Of a stretch of DNA of 64,000 nt, positions 23,091 through 36,400 are shown in pieces; the first letter of the stretch is position 1; each line of letters begins with the position of its first letter. Under the pieces are notes generated by a model. The model did no database searches and was not told the origin of the DNA. It saw only the letters and a list, made by a program, of their open reading frames with translations. Made by a program: the position numbers and the translations under genes. The stretch comes from Caenorhabditis elegans (lineage: Eukaryota > Nematoda > Chromadorea > Rhabditida > Rhabditidae). The stretch lies in assembly GCF_000002985.6 (NCBI RefSeq), contig NC_003284.9, forward strand, positions 8,866,001-8,930,000, written 5' to 3'.

Positions 23091-26000
23091 TTAGTGTCTA
23101 GGAGATATCAACAAAATGTTTACTAATACACACTAGTTGCCACAAAACAGACACTTGCACGTCCAGAAGCAGAAAGGAGGATGCGAGAAAAAAAAGGAAA
23201 AGACTTCGTCCTTTTTGCAGTTTCTTTGTCTTCAATGTCTATTCTTATTCCAATATGTACATGTGTCTATTCACATTGTGCGCAACATTTTTGTCCTTTT
23301 CATTTCACATAAAAGAGTTCACATTCGTTTTGAAATTCTCATTTACTCCTAAAATAGGTTGCGTCTTTCAAGATAAACATACCGTGAATGATTTGAGTTA
23401 AGGTTTGAAGGAAGTAGAAAGAATATTTTTCAGGAAACCTATAAAGAATCAGACATTTTATCATTGCTGTCAACACAAATTCTGAGTGCTATTGCATTTC
23501 TCAATTTTATTGGAATACATGTTTCAATACTTTCTTTTCACTTTTTGAAATTTTTGTTGGTTTTCACAGTATTTGAGTTCATAAAGTTATACAAGGAATA
23601 AAAGTAAACACAAATTTTTGAAATCATATAATTGATAAATGAACATTTCATGTTTCCCATTTTCTTTAAAATCTGTATGGCACGTTTGCCTTATAGTTCG
23701 GATACGGCCAGTGGCAAAATGATTAAAATGTATTTCTATAATGCTGAAATCACTGAATATCATGACAAAACTGCTTTTTAAGTTACATTTTTTCATCCGA
23801 GTTAAAAAGTGGTGCAAACTCAGTATGATCCACTTTATATTACGCCACGAGAAGTCTAAAACACCGTCGCGTGTTCAAGTTTTTACAATGTTAAAATATG
23901 GATAGTTTTCACCGATATATTTTCAAGATTTTAATTTAGTTTTCCTTTGAAGACTTAATTATCTTTCTTGTAAAATCTCTTTTGCTCTTTATTTGACAAG
24001 ACGTTTAAAATCGATAATTGTTGAATTTCGGAAAGTGTTTGAAAATTATATAACTTTCTAAATTGTTGATTAACAACAATTTTAATTACTGATTTTCAGT
24101 TTAATTTCCTGTACCAATTGTGAGTTAGAAGTTGAAATAAGTAATAAACCAGAAACAGAACATATTAGATCTGTTCAATTTTGATAAGATGATTACCTAG
24201 AACTTTCATCAAATTTTAGTTCTTGCCTGCATCAGTAATATGCTTGATTATTATTGTTTTAACAAGCTCTAACGCACAATTCATTTTTTCCATCTTCGCC
24301 TTTCCTCATTTTTGTTCAGTTCTTCAAGTCAATCCAATTTTCTCATCATCTCAATTTTCAAATTTCACACACCAGTTTCTAACCCTTCTCTTCCACTTCT
24401 TTCACAACAACAAAGGTTGTTGTCCACTTTTCTCATAGACTTTCCCACCGCTTTCCCCCCTCTCCTCCAGCATTTTCACTTTGATTCACATTTCAAAAAT
24501 CGGAAAATACCACAAATTGAAACGCTTTAACGTCGTACGTTCCGGAATGAATTGACACATCGTTTTTGGCTAATTAAACCAGTTTTTATGTAGTAGTTGT
24601 AGCTGTTAGTAACATGTAACATGACGCTTGATAGATGCCGTTTTGTGTTGAGGCGAGGGGCCTTGATGATGATGATTGGTGTTCTTTTTCCCTGATTTTA
24701 CCACTTTTTCAATTTTTTTGATTTTCAATCTTCACTTTTTGGACGTTTTTACGTTTGGGACCAACGCTGTGTTACTGAATCAAACTTTGTATATTTTTTA
24801 ATGTAAGGCTGCTGTTAGTAGACTAAAAAGATCGCAGTAATGAAATTAAGATGCGAATTAAAAAAATGAATATTTTGAAAATAATTTTCAACTTAATGCA
24901 CTCAATAAAAGAAATCTAGGAGAAAACTTTTCAAAAAAACGTAAAACTACTGTAGTTTAGAACTCCATCCGATTATTTGTTGCATTTTCAAGTGTACATC
25001 CCCAAGGGAAAGCAAAATTGATTTCAATTGAGAACGTGTTTTTCTGAGAGTTTTTAATTTTTGTATCTCAGTAAGTCTAAACAGTCCTAAAATAATTTAT
25101 TATCTCTAGTAGAAATTCTTTCAAAAAAAAAAAGTACGAACTACCTTCAAAGATGCAAACCACTCGAAATAAGAAAGGTTTGAGTCATCGCGGGTCTTGA
25201 TAACATTTGCGCATTTTTAATACTATTTTGCAGCAACACTGAACAGTTGTAAACTTTTTAGGTTTTAATGGTCTTTTTTTTATTAGAACTCCAATAAAAA
25301 ATTTGAAAATTTTTTTAAATGTCATTTAGAGTTAATAACAGCGAAATCCAATAAGAAAACGCCATTACTTTTATTACTTTACTATAACGTCTAATAAACA
25401 AAGTAAGTGTTCTGTATCATATTTCGTTTGTTTAATATCTTTGAAATAGTCAATATCTCTGATGAAACATAGATCATCCAGTCAAGTTTATCAAACATAA
25501 AGAGAAATAACAATTACTGATAACCGCCGTCAATCATTTATCAGTTGAGTATTTTCTCACACTTTTCCTTTCAATACACCCAGGTTATGATTATCTTTTT
25601 AAATTGGAAAAAAGTATAAATATTCGATTCATTAGCTTTAGGTAAACCTTTTTTTCAATTTTTGAGTAACTTTATCGAAAAGCACTTGTGAGTCATTTCA
25701 TCAGAAAAGGAAAAAAGAAATAAGGTATTTAATAGATTGTTGTGTAATCCATCAAAATTTTCCACTCACACAGACCGAATATTGAAAACCGAGTACTTTT
25801 AAATGCGAGTATTCAAATTCTGCAGAGAACAAGCTCTTTTAGATAAGAAACGTTTTCAAGTTTTTGGTGTAGGTAAGATAAGAGAGACATTGCAGAATAA
25901 GCGTAAACGTTTAATGCGCTCAACGCACTCTGCCAAATGTTTGTCTTGTTTTTCTAAATTCAGCTCGTTTTATTTTTATAAATATTTAGTTTTCTGTAAT

Positions 26001-27156
26001 GTTGTATAAACAGCATCGAATTTTTTCAAATTTTTTTTGCATTAAGATCCAAAAAATATTAATTTTTGAAATGCAAGTGTATCTGACTTTAAAATTTAAA
26101 TAAATTATCTTAAAGGTATATTTGGTAATATTTTGTGCACCCAGTATTTTCAAATTTAACTAACTCAATGAGAACCCTTCTTTTTTTGCCATTTTCTTCA
26201 AGTGCATGTTTTCGAGAATTTAAATGGGTTGGTATTTGAGATTTATAAACTAGACTCTTCTTATCGCCGTTTGCGTTGCCATCTCAATATTTTATTCTAT
26301 CACATCATAAGAAAAGTTCGGAACGACGACATGGGAGAACATCTGCCGGCAGCTTCCTACCCATTTTCCGCCAGTAGTTTTCTAAGAGACAGACCAATTG
26401 CTATTTTTTAAGTGCTACTACCATCTGTCTTCTGTTTTCATATCGCCTTGCTCCCCCCCCTCCTCTCTTCCTCCTAGTTTCTTCTTCAGTTCGAACACTT
26501 ATTCCTGGTTCTTCGAGGCTAGATCAATTATCCCTCAGAAATTGCAAATTAATGTCAAAAGGGCACTGTCCAGTCTATTGCTACTAGTTTTCCGTTGTTA
26601 AGTTTTATCGAGAGATGGAGGTTTTTTTGGTTGGAAACTGAAACTTTCGAGTTCTGGTCAAACTCACTTGTCGCAACCTTAGTATTAAATTTCCGTAATA
26701 TCATCTTGTTTCACTGAATTTGCTCACTTTTCGGTTTAATAAACGTTTACCAGAGAATTTTTAAAAGAATCTATCTGAAAACTGTTATCGTTTATCACCG
26801 TTACCCACAGTAACCATGAATCATTTTGATTTTACTCTTATATTTCTAGTACTAAAAATAGGTACTAGCAATAGTGGGAAAGAGTTTAGCTTGAAATTCG
26901 CAGATTTTTCGCTGTCCTCGATCGGTGTCAGCTGTGCGTTTTCCAAAGTTTCAGTACAGTAATTTTAAAGAACAAGTAAACTATGGCATATTTTTATGTA
27001 ATTATTAATAACGGGCGATTTGCAAAAATCATTATCGTTCTTTTTTTTTTTTAAATATTTTTAGTATATCTTTAAATATCCTCAGTCCTCTCCATTGAAA
27101 CTATTGAATCTCAAATTTGCAGCTTGTGGTTACCCGCCATCGTCCGTTGTGCCGAC
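23091..27156. other. Gene-poor interval upstream of the 967-residue gene
   Basis: AT-rich, with pyrimidine-rich patches near 24300-24480 and 26440-26480 (a C8 run at about 26452). Nothing is supportable as a gene. The last few hundred bases presumably carry the promoter of the next gene; TTTGCAG at 27116-27122 is a probable acceptor or trans-splice site for its 5' end. Confidence 0.4.
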
Positions 27157-30100
27157 ATGGAGTGGTTCGGTTGGCTCAAGCGGGTGAAACCTGTGGGCAA
27201 GAAATTTCTCCGAATATGTGCAAATCCGGAGAACGAGTTGGTGGAGTTGGTAAAGAAAGGGAGAAGCGCGTCGTACACAAAGTGCGAGCTCGATTGCACA
27301 AGTCTGTTGAAGGTGTTGCACATTTTTACTGCCTTGATGGCGGCTGGGAAAGTAAGTAAAATTGCAAATTAAAATTATGCTCAAGATCTTTGAGAAAATT
27401 CTTTTGGCAACGTTTTTTTCTAAATTCACAAAGTAAATTTGCCACTTTTAGAGAAACGCAGCAGCAGAATTGTGCAGAACAATTGCAGATAAATGTTTCA
27501 ATCAAAATGCAGAAAATCCATACCGCCTGTTATTTCTATCGTTTGCCATGGTAAGTCATACGCAATGTAGATGATTTTAATCTTGTGACGATCATCGACC
27601 ACAGCTGTTCTTTGACAGTTCGTGGTTTTTATTTTTGCTTCCTCTCGTAACTTTAATGATTTCTTTACACATCGTCGCAGTTTAACAATTACCTGGGTGT
27701 CTGTCTGGGTGGGAAATATAAGAACTATTAAGTTTCAAAAGAGGTACATAGTTGCGGTAAATGAAACAAAAGATCGAAAGTTCAAAAGTTATGAGTGCAG
27801 AGTAACAATGAAAAGCACTTGTGTTGTTGCGTTTCATAAAATCATGAAGTTGAACGAAAAATAGAAAAACCAGAGAATATATTACTACAACACTAAAACA
27901 CAACTTTAATTGAGCAACTAGGTTTTTTTCAAATTTTAGATGGCAGAATGCGAGGAGAAATTCTACGATATGAACATTTCTCCACAAAATAAAGAAGATA
28001 TTTCACTTAAACTACGCTATTCATTATGCCAGTAAGCTATTTTCCATGAGCGACATGAAAACTTTTTCAATAATTTAGGCAAGCTTTTTCTGGAATAATG
28101 GAAATGGAACCAACGATCTTCAAAATTTCGGAACTGCTCACATTGTCTGAAGAGTTTGCACATTTTTCATGCTTTCGGCAATGTCATGTAAATTTGTTGA
28201 AGAATCTTTCTGAAATTGATGAGGACGAAAATGTCGACTGGTTTGACAGAGTCAAGGTTCTGGATTCGAATATTTTGTCATTGATCAATGGTAAGATACA
28301 GCTGCGAGGAGGGCATTTTTATCGAAGTAGTGTATTTAGTTATTTATCAAATGGTTATTTTGTTTGAAAGGGATTTACCTTTTTGAGTTTGTTGCTTTAA
28401 TAGGCTCGAAATGAGACTTCGGTAAAAATTAAAAATCAATGTTTATTCAATCATCACTTTAATTTTTTCAGAAAGTGACATTGCTGCCCGGCTATGCGAA
28501 ACTGACAAAGAGAAAAAAGAGTTTCAACAAAACCTTCTACGACTTCCTCCGTCATCTCTTGAGCAGAACGATCAGTATTGTTTTTCTTGGTTCAATCAGC
28601 TTCATCTGCGAGAAATTTATGTCAGATCAACCGCTGCAATCGAAGTTTTGAAGTCCGATGAAGCTTTCAAAACATTTTCTTCTAGTGCGTCATATTTGCC
28701 AAGATCTTTACTAAAAAGGAAACAAGCGCCGAAAATGCACCGAAGACGGTTACAAGCCCGAAATCCAGAAATGGAAGCAGAAGAAAAAGCAAAAAGAATT
28801 TCATTTGGAGAAGATTCAGGAGTCTTGGCCGACGCTAATATGCTGATTATGAGGAAAGGCTCGAAGTCTATTGTGTGCCGACGGAGAAGCAACATTCAAA
28901 TAAACTTCGGAACAGAAGTGGATGATTTGAACTACAATAGTCCTATTTTTGAAGGAGAAAAATCTTTCACTGACAAGAATGCGGAAAATGTTAAAGAACG
29001 ATCTTTCCAACGGAAAGAAAGAGAAAAGAATTACAACACTGGGGGAGCAATCGACTGTAGAAAACGAATGCCAGATGGTGTCAGAAAAAAGATTCGAATT
29101 ATTCTTAGAAATATGATGGCAGACGGAAGGGAAATTCAGAAGCAGGACGTTCTTGAAGATGAAATTCTCAACAAAGCATTTCCGGTCACAGATGATGAAT
29201 TCAGTGACGATGAAACTGCTCCAAAACCATTTTTTCGCACCGAAACTTTAGAAACAATACAGAAAAAGAAAATGCGAAAATTAGGATGGATTGATTCAAA
29301 CATTGAATCTAAGCATGTTCTATGGTGGAACAACGCTAAGGATGAGCTACTAACTGCTAGAGCAATAGCCAATCATTGTGTAAAAATTACCGGAGACAGC
29401 AGTGAACCATTTGCCACGTTTGAAGAATATTTAGGAAAATTTGAGAATGGCGGAAAGCTTCGAGACAGGATGTCGGAGTCAAGAAGGGAAACGAATAGCA
29501 GAGTATTTGACGTTAAGAAAGAGAGTGGTGCTGATGACGGGATGCTTCTAACAATGGTAGGATTAAAAAGTTAATTTCGAAAAACAAATTGTAGTTTCAG
29601 CCGTCATCTGACTCATTTAAAGAATACAAAATAAATAATAGAAGAAGTTACGAATCGGTTGGATTAAACTCACTTTTGCTTCAAAATATGAGGAGGAGGT
29701 GTATTGATGAATTGTTAATGCTAATTATGATCATGAAGGGTCAGCAACAATTGCAAGATGGCAACGTGAGTATATTTCTTCAACTAGATCTTTGTTTTAA
29801 ACGTCTATTAAAGTAGTGTGTTTAACTTCTCTGGGGAAATATCACAATGGTTATCCGATTTTCTGCATTCAACTTAGTAGACAATTTTAAAATCCAAGTA
29901 ATGAAATGGGCTGAAATGTGTACGGGTCATCAACCTGACGTAATTCAAAAACCACGTTACACACGTGTAAAACGTTTTTATAAATTTGAGTTGAAAATTC
30001 AAAAATAAACATTAATAACTGTCAACACAATTCTGCACATTTCCGTGCTAAATTGGCACACTTCGGTTAAAATTATCACTCCTCAGAAACAAAACCTACA

Positions 30101-32331
30101 AACTATTTGAAAATTTTTAAATACTTTCCAGATCCTAGCCGTAAACATTTCAGCCCCGTGCACCAGTCTATAAAAGTCAATTAAAGGCATTTTTATTGTT
30201 AGAGTGTTTAATTCTTTTTATAACAGTGTTGATAATTATTTACAAAATGTGGGCGCAAATACACCTTAGAAAAACTTCAATTTTTCCAAAATTATGCATT
30301 TTAGGTTGTCCGGTGCCTTGCATACTTGATGCTAATTGAGTACAAACTTGCCGTTTTTGCTGAAACTACTGGATTGGAAATATCAAATAACAGAAGTTTC
30401 TATGAGTACCTTAAAAATCTTTACAAACATCTACTTGCCAAGTTTCGACTCTACTCAACCGATGTATTCGGTGTCAGTTGTTTGAAAAATACAGAAGAAA
30501 TGGTAGAAACTGATAAGACTGAAATTAGTATTAAAATTGAGATTTGCAGATATTGAACGACGATCACGACAAGTTCGATTTGAATACACAGTGCTTTAAG
30601 TTTTGTCAAGAAACCAATGCCTACTTTTTTTGTATTTGCATTCGAGGAAAATTTATTCAATTAAGGTCTGAGGAACTGATGCATAATGTTTCAAAGCTAG
30701 ATAGAGAAGAAATAGAACAACAACATGAAATTTTCTTTGGTTTGGATAAGACGAACAAGAACAATCATCTCAGCAGTTTTTGGAGAACCGAGTGCATGCC
30801 AATTGTATTGGTTAGTTTTGATAACTATATCAAATTTCACTATGTTTCTTTTCAAATTTTTGTCTATAATTTTAAGCTCAAAAATTTTGAAACCGAAGCA
30901 TTAAACTACGGAGTTTTACCAACTTGGGAAATTTAAACATTGCATGGAATAGCGGGCCCTGTGGTGGTTTTCAGGGTTTTATGTTGGGGTGGCGATGTGG
31001 TGGGGTGGCGACATCTTTGAGGGTTTTACGGCGATGTGTCGACTAAAAGAAAATCTCCACTACAATATGGCTAATAATTCAAATAAGTTAATTTGTGGAA
31101 AGAGCTAGGAATACAATACAGATGATTTGAATAACTCGTGCATGCAAAGAAACAATTTCAAGCTCAAAAATTTTGAAATACGGAGTTTCAAACTACGGAG
31201 TGTTACCAACTTGGGGAATTTGAACATTGCAGGGACTCGTCCACATGGCAGGGCACAACCTTGTTGATCAAATTGACAGCATGAACCAAACGGAGTCTTC
31301 AGAAATACTCCATAGTATGCCAGGATTGTCACCTCAAACTAAAACTTGGCTGAAACAAGTTACTCGGTATGGAGTTTTGAAACAAAAAGCTGACAAAGAA
31401 GAGAGACGTGTTGAAAATCGTGCGAACATGGTTGTCCCTATGTTGTTCCAGTTGCCGTCAAAAATCAGTGGCTTGCACAATACCGAGTACATGGCGGTAA
31501 GCGGATATATTTATTATAATCCTTCCTGGAAATCTGAAAAACAAATTTTTGTTAAAAGCTCTGAATTTCGTTGAAATAGTTTGAAAATTAAGTCAATAAT
31601 TTTCGGAATAGATCTATAGATTGGCACGTCACTTGTAAACTGGGCGCCATCTTACTGTTGGAAAATGTTCAGACTAATTTGAGAGTATATTGGAAAGCAA
31701 CTTTTGTTAAGCATTTTGTGAGAGTCTCTGCTGAAAATCAATACCCAGGGCAATTTTGCGCTATATTTGTAATACCTCAGAGTTATTTCAAATTTGAATA
31801 ACACAAACTTGAAGAATATTTGTGATTCTCCGCCAAAAAGAACAGAGTAGTAATATGATATTCATGTTAGTGTTTCAAAAACTAAAAGATTTATACATAT
31901 ATTGAAAAGATATTCCGTCGAAAATTGTGTTATCTGAACAGTATGATTTCAGGATCAAGAAAACCTTGAACCCATCTACAAAGCCACCACTGATTTTGTT
32001 TGCGGTAAATACAATATTTGGAAGGAAATGTGTAAAGCCGACAGTGAAAACTTCCGAAAGACAAACACTGACAACGGGTATTTGCAAGAATCTAATTTGG
32101 TATATTTCTGATATTATGAATATAAATTTAGTGGTTCATATTCAGACGTTTGTTGGTGAAGCTATCGAAAAGGATGTGTATATGGTAGCAGTATACAGAG
32201 GTGAAAAAATAGCAGAAGACCGTGATCGAATCGGATCCCAAATGCACTTATTATGCCGAAAAATTCGTTCTCAAGCTGGTTTTGTTTCTGTTAAAAGGCG
32301 CAATTGTAGTAAAGATCTAACTGTTCAATAG
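27157..32331 (+). CDS. Large uncharacterised protein (967 residues, 11 exons)
   Basis: Exons: 27157-27351, 27452-27550, 27940-28031, 28079-28290, 28472-29556, 29601-29765, 30305-30502, 30550-30810, 31233-31496, 31953-32099 and 32146-32331. Every junction has GT donors and AG acceptors (mostly TTTCAG or TTTTAG) and phases that keep one frame for 967 residues. The N-terminal 200 residues look helical (ELVELVKKG, LLKVLHIFTALMAAGK, AELCRTIADKC). Exon 5 encodes a charged, basic, probably disordered part (LLKRKQAPKMHRRRLQAR, and CRKRMPDGVRKKIRI) that could hold nuclear localisation signals, with an acidic patch (TDDEFSDDE). The C-terminal 400 residues look folded again, with many Cys, Trp and Tyr (FKFCQETNAYFFCICIRG, KYNIWKEMCK). 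No signal peptide or membrane helix. I do not recognise the family and assign no function. The intron at 30811-31232 contains a duplicated acceptor region. Confidence 0.8.
30874..31238 (+). repeat. Intronic duplication including a splice acceptor copy, with G-rich spacer
   Basis: About 65-70 bases at 30874-30938 recur at 31160-31224+ with an offset of 286 bases; shared words are AAGCTCAAAAATTTTGAAA, AAACTACGGAGT and TACCAACTTGGG. The downstream copy ends in CATTGCAG|GG, the acceptor used by exon 9; the upstream copy reads CATTGCATGG and lacks the AG. Between them, at about 30953-31025, lies a G-rich stretch with several GGG/GGGG runs and repeated GGTGGCGA words. Confidence 0.8.
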
Positions 32332-33440
32332 GGTCAATTGATGATAAAAATACATGTTTTAATTGTTAAAGTCTAGTCATATTGATGGTTCCTCGGAGAT
32401 TTAATATTCCAAAATACTTGTTTGTACAATTGTGTAAATGCGATATCATTTCCCAATTTCAATATGGGTGTCATGCTAAAATGGTTTTTTTTTCAAAGCT
32501 TTTCCGACTTTTCTTTATAAACTTTTTTTCACTTTTGTGTTCATAATTTAATACCACACATAACAAAAAAGTGTGTTTACAATGTGCCCTTTGAGCAGTT
32601 GAAAATTTTTAGAATCGACAACAACTGGCATGGGAAAAAGCAAATCTTATTCAGAAGAATTAAAAGAAGTAGAAAAAGAAAAGATGCAGTTTGTATACAC
32701 CCGATTTCCGCAGTTTCACACTATTTCCATTTACTGTATATATTTGCATATCCATCCTTTTGACCGACAAAGAAAAAAAACAAGACAGAATAAGAAAAAG
32801 TGGATTCCGTTAGTTAGAAGTTTTCGGATTTTTAGATACACTGTAATTCACAGGGTGGTTTTGTTGTTCTCTTGTTTATTTCAAATATATTTATTAATTG
32901 TGTTCATTACTTTATTTACGGATAGTGTTTAACAAATGTAAAGGAGTATAAGCGTTAAAAATTTCGTTTATATTTTGTTTTACTCATTTTGCCAACATAC
33001 GCTAGAGTCTTGCACACTTAAAATCAAAATTTTCCTTCAGAAAAAAACACACTTTGAGAATTGGATACTGTCAATTTTATCAGCTCTCCTTGTTGTGAGA
33101 TAAACTACAGCAGAATAAAGTTAATTGCATGAAATTACAAATTTCAGCTGAAAAACTGTAAAAAAATTCAATACTATTTTTTCCCATTCAGTGCACATAT
33201 TCTTGCTAGGAAACGAAGCATTTATTCATCTTTCGGCATTATTCTCCTCAAGAGCTTGCTAACAAATAACAATCGAAGCCTATTGCTAGCCATAACAGTC
33301 TTTTGCTGATGACTTCTGTTCGTTAGCTGCTGACCTTCACCATACACTCCGCTCTATTCACTGAACCACGTGTTCTTTTGCATAATTAGCATACACTATC
33401 ATTTGATAGTAGCTCGTGCTCACTCATCACTATCTGTGCA
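32332..33440. other. Intergenic region
   Basis: Between the 967-residue gene and the first exon of the fibrinogen-domain gene. A plus-strand 100-codon frame (32630-32932) begins after an acceptor-like TTTTTAG with a lysine-rich start (MGKSKSYSEELKEVEKEK) and ends in a hydrophobic stretch. It has no partner exons or family match, so it is a weak candidate only. Confidence 0.35.
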
Positions 33441-36400
33441 ATGAATCGCTTGTCTACAATAGACTCGGCTTTTGAGACGGGTTCTGAGGATTCGTTTGAG
33501 TTGTTCGGCGATGATTGTCCTCCTCCGATGCAATTGATCAGGTAACAAACTAATTTAATGAGATAGAAAAAGAGAAACATTTTAATTTTAGGTAATTCCC
33601 TAAAATTGAACAGTCTGTTAAGCAGATTCTTAAAGTATTTTTATTTGTTTATATACAAAACTTAAATCCAAGATCAATCTGCACGTTGTGATATGTTTAA
33701 TTTTAGATTTTTGTTAATTTTAGACTTACGTGAAGTACAGCTTCTTCTCAAAATTTGAGATAAAAATATGCTTACTCAAATTATTTTTCACTTATGTAAA
33801 CGCTACCGTACTGAAAATGCACCCCGATTAATTTCCAAAAATGTTTCAATCAAAATGTGAGTTTATTTTTCCGCAGCACTTTTCATTTTTGGTGTTTTAA
33901 AAATTGTTCTTAACCCCAAAAAAACAGTGCCGAAATATTCGAGACATGAAGAACTTTTTTGAAAAGATACAAGTCCTATTCAAATCAAATTCATTAAGTT
34001 TTTAGATATAGTTGAAAAATAGTGAATGAAAGGTGAAAAAAACCGATTTTCTGAATACTTTTCCTAACAAATTATTTTAAGTTCTAGTTATAACACTATT
34101 TTATTTCACAATAATTGGACTCCAACCCTTCTCTTCCAAAAAAAACTGTGCACACCACCAAATTTCCCTCCGGTGACTTCATATCAAATTACCTACTCTC
34201 GAGGCCTTTTGTTTCCTCCCCCATCTTCCAAAGTGCCAATAAGTTGCTCATTTTGTGCCACAGCAAATTTTATGTTGCTTCTTCTTTTGCCTATGCCTGT
34301 CGTAAACGTGCGGTGTTCCTTTCTCTTGCCTAAAATGTCCTTGTACATACATAAATAAATAAACAATTTGAAAGCAATGAATCCCTTGTTCTTGGAAGAA
34401 AAGGGGAGGAGAAGGAACCATGGCCCAGTAACATTTAGTAGTAATATTGTGATTTTTCATTTTTCAATTATTTTTCGTAAAACAAATGCATTTTACATTT
34501 CACAATATCTTGTGACTCTGTTACTGTAGTTGCTTACATTTGTTGATTTTTTCTATTGGAAAACATCCACTTTTAGTAGTATTGCACCGTATTGTTCCTA
34601 GTTCGGTTAAATATAGCTAACTAAAAATCAGTTTACACTGATTTTTCTGAAGATTTGAATATATGTTGTATTGATTTCACCAAAATCAGCCTAGATATAC
34701 GCTTGCAAAGTGGAGAAGTTGAGCTCAACACCAATAGGGGGAATACGGTAAACTGATTATCAGACACTCAATAACATAAAACACTTATCAGCAAGAGGAT
34801 GAACTAGGCTTCTTTTCACTTTTCAAACCCTTGACAACAGACAATCTCCCACCAATTTGACCCATGTGCATTTTCTCCTCCTTCAAGTATTTGCTCACTA
34901 TACGGCCATGAGCAAATTGTTCCATGTTAAAGGTTATTCCAACTTAATGGCACTTCTGTTATCACTGTTCTGTTGATTTCTGATTGATTAGGCTTAGTCA
35001 CGTACAGTGCTGGCCAAAAAGATATCCACTTTCTGTTTTTTGATGATTTCGATATTTTTTCCATTGAGCATAACTCCAAAACTAGGAAAGCTATCAAAAA
35101 AAGTTTCAACTGGTAAAATGTAGCTCGTGATCAGGCCTATGTATTTTTACATGATTAAATTATTCACCCAAAACATGGCAAGTGATAAAGCGGCCGACAT
35201 CTCGTGAGTCCGCTTTTGATGATGATTACTAAAACGACTGTAACTCGAGAAACATATTTTTAATGGAAGGTTTTTAGAAAGTAACACGATGTTTATATAA
35301 TTTTTTATTGTTTGAACATACTAACTTCGTCCTGAAACCTCCATTGAAAAAGACAAGAGAGTTTAAAGAAGAGAAGTGTAGAGTAATCTCGAGCTCATGT
35401 CTCAAAAATAGTAGATTTTTTTTTCTGAATTCTGTTTATTGGTTAATATGTAGTTCAAATATAATAACAACATCAGTTCTTCACAAAAATTGTCGGAAAA
35501 AGATTTTCAATCCAAGAAACCTGATTTTTGAACAAAGCCTCTAAACAGTGTCTAATGAGACACTAGTTTCAGCGCACACATTTTTTTAAATGGAGGTTTT
35601 AGGACAAAGTTGATATGTTCAAACAATGAAAAATTAAATAAACATTTTGTTACTTTCTCAAACCTTTCATTAAAAATATGTTTCTTGAGTTACAGTCGTT
35701 TTAGTAATCATCGTCAAAAACGGACTCACGAGATGCCCGCCGCTTTATTACTTGCCATGTGATGGATGAATAATTGCAACATGTAAAAATACATAGGCCT
35801 GATCACGAGCTACATTTTACCAGTTGAAAATTTTTTGGTACCTTTCCTAGTTTTGAAGTTATGCCCATTGGAAAAAATATCGAAATCGTCAAAAAACTGA
35901 AAGTGGATATCTTTTTGGCCAGCACTGTATGTGCGAAAAACTGCCACTTGTGTAAAAACCAGTCATAGTAATAGGAATAGTCTGAAACATATGGAGTTCA
36001 ACTTTTTCTGCTCCGGTTAACGGCTGTTTCACAAAGTGTCGATGTGTCGGAACACAAAAAAAGGAACATATTGACTTTAAGAACCATCATTAAAATTAGT
36101 TCTGAACTGAACAAATTTCATTTTCTTTTATATTATAATAAAGCGTCGTTTTTAGTTATTAAATAAAATAATCACTGTGTTATCTCTATTAGACTTAGAC
36201 TCTACTTCAGCGAGTATCGGGTGTTTTTAGTTTTTTTTTAAATGTACCATAACTAAAAAATAGAGCAATACTTTCCACGGAAATTTGTCAATTGACAATT
36301 TATGAGAAAACCAATGAAAACCAAAATATATGTTGCCAAAGTGAAGAAAGAAGTTGCAAGTCTAATAAGAAAAATACGGTGTAGTTCATTTTACAACTTA

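Noticed and set aside
32630-32932. Plus-strand 100-codon frame with lysine-rich start and hydrophobic end
   Set aside because: Preceded by an acceptor-like site but with no family match, and the hydrophobic end could come from T-rich DNA. Kept only as a note in the intergenic entry.
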